DNA of 33,948 nucleotides, taken from positions 1-33,948 of the IMG/VR virus record IMGVR_UViG_3300044648_000351. One strand, written 5' to 3'. The first letter of the stretch is position 1, and every line of letters starts with the position of its first letter. The stretch is from a virus. Position numbers and translations under genes: made by a program. Below are positions 22,184 through 29,527 of this stretch, one piece after another. Under the pieces are notes generated by a model. The model saw only the letters and a list, made by a program, of their open reading frames with translations. It was not told the DNA's origin and made no database searches.

Positions 22184-23835
22184 GCCTCAGGGGCTACCAG
22201 CAAGAAGCCATCACGGCGCTGGAGAAGGACTTCGCCGACGAGCTCGCGTGCCTCGGGATCAGCCTGCCGACGGGCACGGGTAAGACGCACATCATGACCG
22301 AGCTCGGGAAGCGCGGTGCCGACGACGTGGCACCGTTCGACGGCCCGGGGCGCGTGCTGTACCTGCTGCACCGTGACACGCTGATCGAGCAGACCGCGGC
22401 GAAGCTCCGGCAGTACTGCACCCCCGGTACGTCGATCGGCATCCTGAAGGCGGCGCGGAACGAGACCGGGGCGAAGATCATCGTCGCGTCGATCCACAGC
22501 CTGCGCAACGAAAGCCGACGCACGAAGCTCCCGCCCATCAAGCTCGTGATCGTCGATGAGGCGCATGTCTCGGTGTCGGCTACCTACCGCGCGGTGTTCG
22601 ATCAGCTCGGCGTCGGCAAGCCCGGCGGCCCGAAAATGGTCGGCTTCAGCGCGACGTGGACGCGGTCCGACGATACCGGCCTCGGGGACGTGTGGCAGAA
22701 GATCAGCTACTCACGGACGATCAAGTGGGCCGTCCAGAACAAGCACCTCGTTCCGCCGCGGGCGATTCAGGTGGGGCAGGGTGTCGACCTCTCGGAGGTG
22801 CGCGTCTCGCGCTCGACGGGTGACTACCGGGAGGACGATCTCGGCAAGGCCGTCATGCTCGAAGAGCTGCGGGACTCCGTGGTCGCGGCGATGCAGCGGC
22901 ACGGCGCCGGACGACCCGCGGCGCTCTTCGCCCCGACGGTCGAAGCGGCCGACTACTTCGGCGAAGCGCTCAACGGCGCCGGCATCAGGGCTGAGGGACT
23001 CTACGGCGAGACGTCGGCGGCCGTCCGCCGTCAGCGCTTCGCCGCACACCGCGAAGGCACCACGCGTGTCCTGACGACGTGCACGGCACTGGCGGAGGGG
23101 TGGGACTGCCCGCCGTGCTCGCTGATCCTGCTCGTCCGACCCATCCGGCACGAAGGCCTGTTCGTCCAGATCTTCGGCCGAGCGCTCCGGCCGTGGCCCG
23201 GTAAGTCCGACGCCCTGCTGCTCGACTTCGTGCGGGCGACGGACGATCTGAAGCTGCGCAACGCCGTCAGCCTGTCGGAGACGTCGTACCGCGAGATCGA
23301 CGACGGCCTTCAGGAGATGCTGGACGACGTCGAGCGAGAGCCACGAGAGCGCGTCAAAGCGCCGATCCGTCAGCGGAAGTCCTCCTACGAAGTCGAGCTC
23401 TTCGCCGGCACGTCGGTGCAGTGGCTCATGGGGCCGAGCGGGATCCCCTTCGTGCCGCTGGGCAAGTCGGGCCTGTGCTTCATCGTCGAGCGGCTCGATG
23501 GCTGGTGTGTCGTCGAGTGCGATGGCACGTGGGCGCCGGTCGGCAGGCCCGTCGGGAAGTTCATCTACGAAGCCCTGCCGACGCAGGACGACGCGCTGGA
23601 GCTCGCGTCGGAGTACGCCGAGGAACACGGGCAGTACGTCGCACAGCGGGGTGCGTCCTGGCGCTCAGGCGCCCCGTCGGAGGCTCAGCTCGACTTCGCG
23701 AAGGGTCTCCGCATCGAGCACCCCGAGCTGTTCTCCCGCGGTGCCCTGAGTGACGAGATTTCGGTGCGCCGGGCGTCCTCGATCCTGAACTACTTCGCGC
23801 ACTGGTCGCGAAGTCAACTGATGATCGGAGTCTGA
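22180..23835 (+). CDS. DEAH-box superfamily 2 helicase
   Basis: 551 residues from ATG 22180 (ATGA overlap with the methyltransferase). Motif I is LPTGTGKT (residues 29-36), motif II DEAH (126-129), motif III SAT (157-159), and motif VI QIFGRALRPWPGK (near 335-347). The family includes type III restriction-like and RecQ/UvrB-type unwinding enzymes, and phages use them in recombination-dependent replication. The C-terminal ~170 residues (LFAGTSVQWLMGPSG, LDFAKGLRIEHPELF) are an extra domain also seen in phage helicases. Expected to work with the downstream exonuclease, SSB-like and RusA proteins. Confidence 0.92.
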   Translation: MSLRGYQQEAITALEKDFADELACLGISLPTGTGKTHIMTELGKRGADDVAPFDGPGRVLYLLHRDTLIEQTAAKLRQYCTPGTSIGILKAARNETGAKIIVASIHSLRNESRRTKLPPIKLVIVDEAHVSVSATYRAVFDQLGVGKPGGPKMVGFSATWTRSDDTGLGDVWQKISYSRTIKWAVQNKHLVPPRAIQVGQGVDLSEVRVSRSTGDYREDDLGKAVMLEELRDSVVAAMQRHGAGRPAALFAPTVEAADYFGEALNGAGIRAEGLYGETSAAVRRQRFAAHREGTTRVLTTCTALAEGWDCPPCSLILLVRPIRHEGLFVQIFGRALRPWPGKSDALLLDFVRATDDLKLRNAVSLSETSYREIDDGLQEMLDDVEREPRERVKAPIRQRKSSYEVELFAGTSVQWLMGPSGIPFVPLGKSGLCFIVERLDGWCVVECDGTWAPVGRPVGKFIYEALPTQDDALELASEYAEEHGQYVAQRGASWRSGAPSEAQLDFAKGLRIEHPELFSRGALSDEISVRRASSILNYFAHWSRSQLMIGV

Positions 23836-23927
23836 TGATCACGCGATGGGTCATGCGCGGCTGGACGTGCATGTGTGGCTACATCAACGGAGACAACCGA
23901 ACGACGTGTGCGGGGTGTGGTAGGTGA
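23835..23927 (+). CDS. 30-residue zinc-ribbon micro-protein
   Basis: ATG at 23835 overlaps the helicase stop (TGATG arrangement). A GGAG site lies just upstream. The peptide is MITRWVMRGWTCMCGYINGD followed by NRTTCAGCGR, with a C-x-C and a C-x-x-C pair about 12 residues apart, a minimal zinc-ribbon pattern. Its stop overlaps the next start, so the whole frame is translationally coupled. Too short for most gene callers. Confidence 0.65.
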   Translation: MITRWVMRGWTCMCGYINGDNRTTCAGCGR

Positions 23928-24178
23928 TGACCATCCCGCCACAGGATGACGATGCGTGGTTGGAGCGCGTCGAGGAACTCGCCGAGCAGCACCCGATTCC
24001 TGCTGACCTCGCGCGGCAGATCGCCGACCAGATCGAGCCCGTCACGATGAATTCGGGCGTTGACCACGGAGACGTCATGGGCGCGATCGACGTCGCGTTC
24101 CCGTTGATTCTGGGGTACTTCCGTCTTGTGAAGGACCTTGATGAGACCATGCTCCGTCACTTCGCGCCGGAGGAGTGA
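23927..24178 (+). CDS. Hypothetical acidic 83-residue protein
   Basis: ATG 23927 overlaps the previous stop; GTG 23924 is an alternative. Mainly helical and acidic (DDDAWLERVEELAEQHPIPADL, FRLVKDLDETMLRHFAPEE). No recognised family; could be a small DNA-mimic or regulatory protein (speculative). Confidence 0.7.
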   Translation: MTIPPQDDDAWLERVEELAEQHPIPADLARQIADQIEPVTMNSGVDHGDVMGAIDVAFPLILGYFRLVKDLDETMLRHFAPEE

Positions 24179-24180
24179 CC

Positions 24181-24267
24181 GTGAGACTTCAGCCTCCGAT
24201 CTGCGGCATGCCGACGCCCAACGGCCCGTGTGGCAAGCCTCGCGGGCACAGCGGGAAATGCGGATGA
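24181..24267 (+). CDS. 28-residue CG-rich zinc-knuckle micro-protein
   Basis: GTG at 24181 has GGAGGAG five to six bases upstream, a very strong site. The peptide is MRLQPPICGMPTPNGPCGKP then RGHSGKCG, giving C-x8-C-x5-H-x3-C, a possible zinc knuckle. Similar CG..CGKP.GH.G.C short motifs occur in other actinophage proteins. Role unknown. Confidence 0.65.
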   Translation: MRLQPPICGMPTPNGPCGKPRGHSGKCG

Positions 24268-24268
24268 T

Positions 24269-24298
24269 TTGACATAGCTAGAAGGCCTGTGGGACGCT
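24269..24298 (+). promoter_or_regulatory. Putative promoter of the rightward unit
   Basis: A perfect -35 hexamer TTGACA (24269-24274) followed at 18 bases by GACGCT (24293-24298), a weak -10. It lies in the 63-base gap before the 145-residue gene, one of the few gaps in this unit. Confidence 0.35.
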
Positions 24299-24330
24299 GA
24301 GGACTCGAAGCCACGAAGGGACGAAGGATC

Positions 24331-24768
24331 ATGGGGAAGATGGACGAGGACGCGGTACGCCGGCGTCTGGAGCAGGAAGCGGCCGATGAGGAGTTGGCGA
24401 AGAAGCTCGACAGCGACCCGGATTTCGCCGCGGATTTCGACAAGATCGAAAAGAAGCTGTTGCGTGACCTCGAAGACGGCACACTGAACAAGATCGCGCG
24501 TGAGAAGAACATGAGCGACAGCGAGAAAGCGGCGATGATGCGCGCGGCCGAGAGGGCCCGAGCGGCGGCGAAGGGCGGCCTGTTCCGCTCCCCGGACCCC
24601 GCGAAGGCCGAGAAGATCATCATGTCGAACCGGGGCTTGCGGGAGGCGCGCAAACACCAGCAGGGCAAGGGTTGCGTCGTCGTCGCTCTGCTCTTCCTTG
24701 GCTCCAGCGCGACGGCCGTCGGCACGCTGTGGGCCGCGGCCGAGGTGATCGTGCGGGCGCTGTCGTGA
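24331..24768 (+). CDS. C-terminally anchored membrane protein
   Basis: 145 residues, highly charged and helical (EAADEELAKKLDSDPDFAAD, KAAMMRAAERARAAAKGG). A basic stretch precedes a single hydrophobic C-terminal helix (CVVVALLFLGSSATAVGTLW). The topology suggests a cytoplasmic coiled-coil tethered to the inner membrane. ATG 24331 has GAAGGA upstream inside a conserved leader shared with 27292 and 28200. Not recognised. Confidence 0.75.
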   Translation: MGKMDEDAVRRRLEQEAADEELAKKLDSDPDFAADFDKIEKKLLRDLEDGTLNKIAREKNMSDSEKAAMMRAAERARAAAKGGLFRSPDPAKAEKIIMSNRGLREARKHQQGKGCVVVALLFLGSSATAVGTLWAAAEVIVRALS

Positions 24769-24872
24769 TGTACGGCGGGCACGACGTCAGCCTGATCCTG
24801 TTCGCCGTCATCATCACGGCGCTCTTCCTCGGGACGCACTACCTCGCTCACCGACTGACCACAAAGGACTGA
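24768..24872 (+). CDS. 34-residue membrane micro-protein
   Basis: ATG 24768 overlaps the previous stop (TGATG). One hydrophobic helix (SLILFAVIITALFLGTHYLA) followed by a basic end (HRLTTKD). Starts at the junction of the previous gene and lies in a run of tiny membrane genes. Function unknown. Confidence 0.6.
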   Translation: MYGGHDVSLILFAVIITALFLGTHYLAHRLTTKD

Positions 24873-24873
24873 T

Positions 24874-24996
24874 ATGGCGAAGCACGAAGACCCGACGACC
24901 GCTCCGAAGTCCGGCGACCTCATGTCCGGACGTGACCTGTTCGAGCCGGTCATCGAACCCGGTCCGAAGCCCCACCCGGCACCGCCGAAGAAATGA
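24874..24996 (+). CDS. 40-residue Pro-rich hypothetical protein
   Basis: ATG 24874 has AAAGGA five bases upstream. Contains MAKHEDPTTAPKSGDLMSGR then a Pro-rich end (PGPKPHPAPPKK); no membrane helix. The stop overlaps the next ATG as ATGA, supporting real translation. Confidence 0.6.
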   Translation: MAKHEDPTTAPKSGDLMSGRDLFEPVIEPGPKPHPAPPKK

Positions 24997-25079
24997 GCGA
25001 AGACGCCCGAGTGATGCTGATCATCTGTGCGATGGCCTGCCTCACGTTGATCACGATCGTCGCAATGATCACCAACTGA
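24993..25079 (+). CDS. 28-residue membrane micro-protein
   Basis: ATG 24993 (ATGA overlap). Almost entirely one hydrophobic helix (VMLIICAMACLTLITIVAMI) with acidic N-terminal MSEDAR. May be a small holin-like, exclusion or regulatory peptide. Function inferred only from topology. Confidence 0.6.
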   Translation: MSEDARVMLIICAMACLTLITIVAMITN

Positions 25080-25098
25080 CCAAAGGAAAGAAGGACTG

Positions 25099-25383
25099 AT
25101 GAAGCGCAAGCTCGCAGCCCTCGGCACGGCAGTGTTCGCACTGCTGGTGCTGGCAGGATGCAAAGAGATCGACGTCAGCAAGACCGGCGCGAAGCAAGTT
25201 CAGGGCACCGACGACCTGTGGTGGTTCTGCGACGGAACCACGCTGATCTACGTCGAGAAGTACAACGGTGACGACTCCTACGAAGCCTTCTTCGCCTGGG
25301 GCTGCAACCCGGATGGCTCCCGCACGACCGGCTTTCCTGACCTCACGTCTGAGGGTCAGGGCAACCAGGAAGAGGGCAAGTGA
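25099..25383 (+). CDS. Phage-encoded lipoprotein, possible superinfection exclusion
   Basis: 94 residues. The N-terminus MKRKLAALGTAVFALLVLAG ends in a lipobox LVLAGC with Cys21, so the mature protein should be lipid-anchored outside the membrane. The exposed part has an internal Cys pair (WWFCDGT and AWGCNPD) and acidic/Gly tail. AAGGA precedes the ATG. Phage lipoproteins often block injection by related phages; that role is an inference here. The stop overlaps the exonuclease start. Confidence 0.85.
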   Translation: MKRKLAALGTAVFALLVLAGCKEIDVSKTGAKQVQGTDDLWWFCDGTTLIYVEKYNGDDSYEAFFAWGCNPDGSRTTGFPDLTSEGQGNQEEGK

Positions 25384-27089
25384 TGAACGCAGGAACGTTC
25401 TTCAGCAAGCCGGAGTACCCCGATCGGGAACCGCCGCGGCCGAAGGCGGTGAACCCCCGCACCGGCAAGGAACAGAGCTGGACGCGGGCGAGCAACTTCG
25501 CGGCGTCGCTCGACAACCCGCACGCCCTGATCAAGTGGAGTAACCGCAACGCGATCATGGGTGCGTCGCGTCGCCCGGACCTCGGTCGGATGATTCTGTC
25601 CGGCGCGCTCGTGGATGACGTGGCGAAGACCGACGAGTTGATCTCCTCGGCACACGCGGTGATGGCGACCGACGCGAAGGCGAACGAGGGTACGGCGGCG
25701 CACGCGGCGATCACCCGTGCGTGGCAGCACCCCGAGGCCGAGGTGCCGGAGGAGTTCGTCCCGATCGTGAAAGCCTTCGCCGCGGCGCTGAAGGAGCACA
25801 GCCTCACGATCAAGGCCGCCGCGCAGAAGGTCATGAACGTGACCTACGACAGCCTCGGCGAGTTCGATCTCCTGCTCGAAGAGTCCGACGGCACGTGCGT
25901 CATCGGCGACATGAAGTCTGGCAAGCTGGAGCACGCCAAGCGGAAGTTCGCCGTCCAGCTCGCGATGTACGCCGGAGCCGAGTACTGGTTGTGGGACAAG
26001 AGCCCCGCAGGCGACCCGCTGTGGCCGGTCGCGCAGAGCCACGGCGTGCTGCTGCACCTCGACCTGGAGCACAACACCGTCAGCCTGTACCGCATCGACC
26101 TGCGCATCGGCCGCTACGGCGCCAGTCTCGCCGAGCAGATCCGCCAGTGGCACACGCTCGATCCTCTGAGCCCCTACGTTCAGCCGATCTACCGGTCGGA
26201 CCGCTCGAACGCTGTCGGCCCGCCCACACCTGAGCGCCGTGGGGTGAGCGCGCCTCCGTCCTACGATGAAGCCGTGCCGTCGGTCGTGGTCGAAGAGGCT
26301 GCGGTTCGCATCTCAGCGGAGGCCGACGTCTCGTACGCCGAGGCATTGGCTCAGGTGGCCGACGACCCCGGACCGGACGTCATGCGCCAGATCGAGGACG
26401 CTGACGAACGCGGTGTCGTGCTGGAGTCCGATGGCTCGATCCCGGAGGACGCACCGGAGCAGTCGGCGTCCGAGCGGTTCGACGAGCTGATGAAGCTCGA
26501 CAAGGCGCCGCTCCAGATGTTGCTGAAAAGCGACTTCGACTGGTCGGACGTCAGTCACAACCGGCGTTGGCTGGCGCGGGCGATCGTCGCGCTGGAGAAC
26601 GGACTCACGGGGCGCGACGTCGTGAAGTACGCGCAGGAGAAGGGTCCGGTCTCGGAGCCGATGACCGTCCCCGAGGCAGCGCAGGCGGTCGCCGCAGCTG
26701 ACGCGGAACGCGCGGCGGGGCCGAGCACGGCGACGCTGCTCGAAGCGATCGCCGGCGCACACTCCGAGGGCGCGATCAACGCGCTCCGGCAGGACGTCGT
26801 CGAGCGCCGCGGCGATCAGGCGTGGACGGACGAGCTCGTGACGGCCGCTCGCGCTCGGGTGCTGGAACTCCTCGGTGCGGAGAACAACGCCGTCGGGACG
26901 GAGGAGCGAGCGCTCGCGCAGATCGCCTCGGCGAACTCGCAGGCCGACCTGAAGGAGATCTGGGACCGGGTGACCCTCGGCAACACCGTGCCGGAGAACT
27001 GGACGCAGAAGCTCACCGATGCCGGGCTCGCGCGGCTCGACGAGATCAAGCGCGCCACGCCTCCGCCTCCCGCGAATCCGTTCGCATGA
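25383..27089 (+). CDS. PD-(D/E)XK exonuclease (RecB/Cas4-like) with long C-terminal extension
   Basis: 568 residues from ATG 25383, with AGAGG seven bases upstream. Residues ~155-200 carry the nuclease core: GEFDLLLEESDG, VIGDMKSGK (Asp and Lys of the PD-(D/E)XK centre) and VQLAMYAG (Gln and Tyr of the RecB/Cas4 motif). The last ~300 residues are Ala/Glu-rich with helical repeats (PLQMLLKSDFDWSDVSHNRR, TLLEAIAGAHSEGAINAL), and the C-terminus is PPPPANPFA. Likely a DNA end-processing nuclease acting with the helicase and SSB-like protein. Confidence 0.85.
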   Translation: MNAGTFFSKPEYPDREPPRPKAVNPRTGKEQSWTRASNFAASLDNPHALIKWSNRNAIMGASRRPDLGRMILSGALVDDVAKTDELISSAHAVMATDAKANEGTAAHAAITRAWQHPEAEVPEEFVPIVKAFAAALKEHSLTIKAAAQKVMNVTYDSLGEFDLLLEESDGTCVIGDMKSGKLEHAKRKFAVQLAMYAGAEYWLWDKSPAGDPLWPVAQSHGVLLHLDLEHNTVSLYRIDLRIGRYGASLAEQIRQWHTLDPLSPYVQPIYRSDRSNAVGPPTPERRGVSAPPSYDEAVPSVVVEEAAVRISAEADVSYAEALAQVADDPGPDVMRQIEDADERGVVLESDGSIPEDAPEQSASERFDELMKLDKAPLQMLLKSDFDWSDVSHNRRWLARAIVALENGLTGRDVVKYAQEKGPVSEPMTVPEAAQAVAAADAERAAGPSTATLLEAIAGAHSEGAINALRQDVVERRGDQAWTDELVTAARARVLELLGAENNAVGTEERALAQIASANSQADLKEIWDRVTLGNTVPENWTQKLTDAGLARLDEIKRATPPPPANPFA

Positions 27090-27295
27090 GCTCGTCGGAC
27101 CCGCGTGAGCGCGCGGTGCGAGATGTCGTGCTACTGCTCGAAGAGCATGGCTATCAGGTACGGTCCTGGGACATGTCGGGCACTTTCGGAAGCGCGCTGG
27201 TCGAGATGGATGTTCGTCTGACCTTCGACTGGACCGACGCACCAAGTAACCAGCAGGACAACGCAACGAAGGACGAAGGGACGACGGGATCATGA
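27086..27295 (+). CDS. Hypothetical 69-residue protein
   Basis: ATG 27086 overlaps the exonuclease stop as ATGA, and its stop overlaps the SSB-like start. Short helical-beta pattern (RAVRDVVLLLEEHGYQVRSW, ALVEMDVRLTFDW). Not recognised; probably a small recombination-module accessory protein. Confidence 0.7.
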   Translation: MSSSDPRERAVRDVVLLLEEHGYQVRSWDMSGTFGSALVEMDVRLTFDWTDAPSNQQDNATKDEGTTGS

Positions 27296-28050
27296 CCGGA
27301 GCACACGGAGGGTTCTTCTCGGGGGGTGGCGGCGCGAAGTCGCTGAGCTACGGGAAGACGCACGACACGACGTACCTGAACAAGGTGCGCGGCGGGAAGA
27401 TCGTCAACATCGCGGCCGAGCGTCAGCAGACGCACATCAACACGGGAGCGCCGCAGTTCCAGAAGGACGGCGTCACGCCGAAGAACGAGCTCCCCGTGAC
27501 GATGCTGTGTGACGGCGGGGGCCCGCAGCTCCGCGCCGCGTACGCGACGGGAGACACGAAGGTGGTCGCCTTCCTGAACAAGTACGGAGGCCCGCTGAAG
27601 GAGTTCTCCGGCGACCCGACGGACGACATGCGGCGCACGATGTACGTCAAGGGCACCGCGACGTTCGCCATTCGAGGCTTCCTCGAAGAGAACCAGATCG
27701 ACCCCTCACTCTTCGCCGTCGGCGCCGAGCTGTACATGGTGTGGGTCGGCATGAGGAAGATCCCGAACACGGAATTCGACGGCCGCGATTGGGAAGTGCT
27801 GTTCTTCCCGCCGGTCCCCGGCTCGCAGGCCGGAGGCTTCTTCGCCGATGCTCCGGCTGACGCCGCTCCGCAGGCTCAGCAGCCCGCTGCGCCGTCGGCC
27901 CCTCCGGCGCCACCCGCTGACCCCTTCGGCGGTGCCGCGGTGCCTCAGCAGGGCAACCAGGCCCCCGCACAGGGGTCTCCGTTCGGAGGGACTCCGGCCG
28001 CTCCCCCGGCTCAGGTCCCTGCGCAGGCGACGAATAACCCGTTCGCCTGA
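27292..28050 (+). CDS. Putative single-stranded DNA-binding protein
   Basis: 252 residues. The N-terminal ~170 residues form a beta-rich domain (KIVNIAAERQQTHINTGAPQ, RRTMYVKGTATFAIRGF, LYMVWVGMRKIPNTEFDGRD), compatible with an OB-fold. It is followed by a ~80-residue disordered Pro/Ala/Gln/Gly tail ending SPFGGT... NNPFA. SSB proteins typically have a disordered tail that ends in a Phe-containing peptide. ATG overlaps the previous stop and follows the same purine-rich leader as two other genes. Identification rests on architecture and neighbourhood (exonuclease, RusA). Confidence 0.65.
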   Translation: MTGAHGGFFSGGGGAKSLSYGKTHDTTYLNKVRGGKIVNIAAERQQTHINTGAPQFQKDGVTPKNELPVTMLCDGGGPQLRAAYATGDTKVVAFLNKYGGPLKEFSGDPTDDMRRTMYVKGTATFAIRGFLEENQIDPSLFAVGAELYMVWVGMRKIPNTEFDGRDWEVLFFPPVPGSQAGGFFADAPADAAPQAQQPAAPSAPPAPPADPFGGAAVPQQGNQAPAQGSPFGGTPAAPPAQVPAQATNNPFA

Positions 28051-28091
28051 TGTGATGAGGGGCGCCGTCGATTCCCCCGGCGGCGCTCCGA

Positions 28092-28168
28092 GGTCCCGAA
28101 GTGCAAGGCGCACCCGCCGATGTGGCGGCCGATCGCTCGGGCAGCAGGTTCGAATCCTGCCGGGGCCA
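28092..28168 (+). tRNA. tRNA-like gene, atypical anticodon arm
   Basis: 77 bases folding as a cloverleaf. The acceptor GGTCCCG (28092-28098) pairs with CGGGGCC (28161-28167, one G-U), and the T arm GCAGG-TTCGAAT-CCTGC (28144-28160) is canonical. The D arm GTGC/GCAC has a short loop with GG. A CCGCC/GGCGG arm encloses a 5-base loop GATGT, and CCGA/TCGG resembles an extra arm. U8 and a normal 7-base anticodon loop are missing, so the anticodon is unclear (ATG or GTG readings are possible). The CCA end is not encoded. Confidence 0.5.
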
Positions 28169-28199
28169 CGAACACCACCGACCGAAGGGAAGAAGGATC

Positions 28200-28571
28200 A
28201 TGAGCGACGAAAGCAAGTTCGAGGCCGGACGGTGGGGTGACGTCGACAACGGCACGGTGGACTACGCGGCTGATTGGCTGCGCAACCGCCCCAACTTGTT
28301 CGACCCGGATACCCGTACGCGCGTCTTCCGGGTGGTCGCCGAGCTCGACCGCTTGCGCGCCAAGGCCGAAGGCCCGAGCGCGCCGGAACCGAGCCTCGTC
28401 TACGCGGACCCCTTCGGTCGCTTCGAGTGCAAGCCCGCTGAGGCCAGTTGGCTCGAAGGTCAGCCTCAGCAGTTCCTCAGTTGGCTGGAGCTGCGTGTCA
28501 TGCGGGCGCACCTGTTGACTGCACTGAACAACGCGAACGCGGCCTTGCGTCGGAAGGGCGACGAATCATGA
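28200..28571 (+). CDS. Hypothetical 123-residue protein
   Basis: ATG 28200 with the shared GAAGGGAAGAAGGATC leader directly upstream. Helical (YAADWLRNRPNLFDPDTRTR, RVVAELDRLRAKAEG, LRVMRAHLLTALNNAN). Not recognised. Stop overlaps the next gene as ATGA. Confidence 0.7.
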   Translation: MSDESKFEAGRWGDVDNGTVDYAADWLRNRPNLFDPDTRTRVFRVVAELDRLRAKAEGPSAPEPSLVYADPFGRFECKPAEASWLEGQPQQFLSWLELRVMRAHLLTALNNANAALRRKGDES

Positions 28572-28888
28572 CTCTCGAAGAGCCGGCAGCACAGTTGCGC
28601 AAGCAACTCGACTCGGGGTACTGGAGCAAGGTTCCCGTCACGGAGGCGAACATCCGTGCCGTGCTCGACGCGACCGAACCCACCGCGCCTCCGCACCCGA
28701 TGGAGAAGACCCGCGAGGCTCGGGAGAACGCACGGCGCGACGAGCGCACGGTGGAACGCAGGGCGAAGGCCTTGGAGCTCGCAGTGTCGGCAAGCGTCGG
28801 CGGTATCGTCGTGGATCAGGAGTTGAGCTGCCTCGCCGTGGCGGATTTGTTCCTGACCTACATCGAAACGGGGGAGCGTCCGGCATGA
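28568..28888 (+). CDS. Hypothetical 106-residue helical protein
   Basis: ATG 28568 (ATGA overlap). Contains EEPAAQLRKQLDSGYWSKVP, a Glu/Arg-rich coil (KTREARENARRDERTVERRA) and a more hydrophobic C-terminus. Not recognised. Its stop overlaps the RusA-like start. Confidence 0.7.
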   Translation: MTLEEPAAQLRKQLDSGYWSKVPVTEANIRAVLDATEPTAPPHPMEKTREARENARRDERTVERRAKALELAVSASVGGIVVDQELSCLAVADLFLTYIETGERPA

Positions 28889-29514
28889 CCCCCGACGCTG
28901 AGGGCTTCACATTCGTCGTGCTCGGCCGCGCGGCGCCGCAGGGCTCGAAGGTCCTCGACAAGGGCAAGGACGGCAAGCCGTTCATGCGCGAGTCGAGCGG
29001 CGGTGTTCACCCATGGCGCAAGAAGATCATCAAGGCGGCGATGGGGTCCGACGGCCGTCCGATGGCGACGTTCAAGGGCCCGGTCGAGATTCACATCGAG
29101 TTCGAGTTCCGGCGGGCGAAGTCCAACACGGACGACTTCCCGACGGTGCGCACGATCGGCGACGGCGACAAGCTGACCCGAGCGGTGTGGGACGCGCTCA
29201 CACAGGCCGGTGTGATCGAGGATGACGCGTACTGCGTGGACTGGTCCGGCTCGAAGCGCTACGCCGAGGAGGACCGGACGTACATCACGGTCCGGAGCCC
29301 TCGGGGCTACAGCCCGGATGCCTTCCCCGGTCCTCCGGCGCACGGGTTCATCGTGGACTTCGCCCAGCAGATCGGCGTGACGATCCCCGAGGGCATGACG
29401 TACACGGAACTCAGTCCGTCGTGCTGCAACACCGTCGATCACAAGGGATGCAAGTTGTTCGGTGACGGGAGCTTCGCGGGGGCCACGTGTCCTTGCCCGG
29501 ATCACTGCGTCTGA
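28885..29514 (+). CDS. RusA-like Holliday junction resolvase with Cys-rich tail
   Basis: 209 residues, longer than the usual ~120-150. The core has GRAAPQGSKV, PVEIHIEFEFRR, TDDFPTVRTIGDGDKLTRAV and ALTQAGVIEDDAYC, giving the Asp residues expected of RusA. It should resolve recombination junctions before packaging. The last ~40 residues (after VTIPEGMTY) hold a Cys cluster (SCCNTVDHKGC and TCPCPDHC), an unusual extension that could bind zinc. ATG overlaps the previous stop. Last gene of the rightward unit. Confidence 0.85.
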   Translation: MTPDAEGFTFVVLGRAAPQGSKVLDKGKDGKPFMRESSGGVHPWRKKIIKAAMGSDGRPMATFKGPVEIHIEFEFRRAKSNTDDFPTVRTIGDGDKLTRAVWDALTQAGVIEDDAYCVDWSGSKRYAEEDRTYITVRSPRGYSPDAFPGPPAHGFIVDFAQQIGVTIPEGMTYTELSPSCCNTVDHKGCKLFGDGSFAGATCPCPDHCV

Positions 29515-29527
29515 CTGACGACACAAC

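Noticed and set aside
28130-28170. tRNA 3' end as attP core for integration
   Set aside because: No integrase or excision system was found, so there is no support for a lysogenic attachment site.
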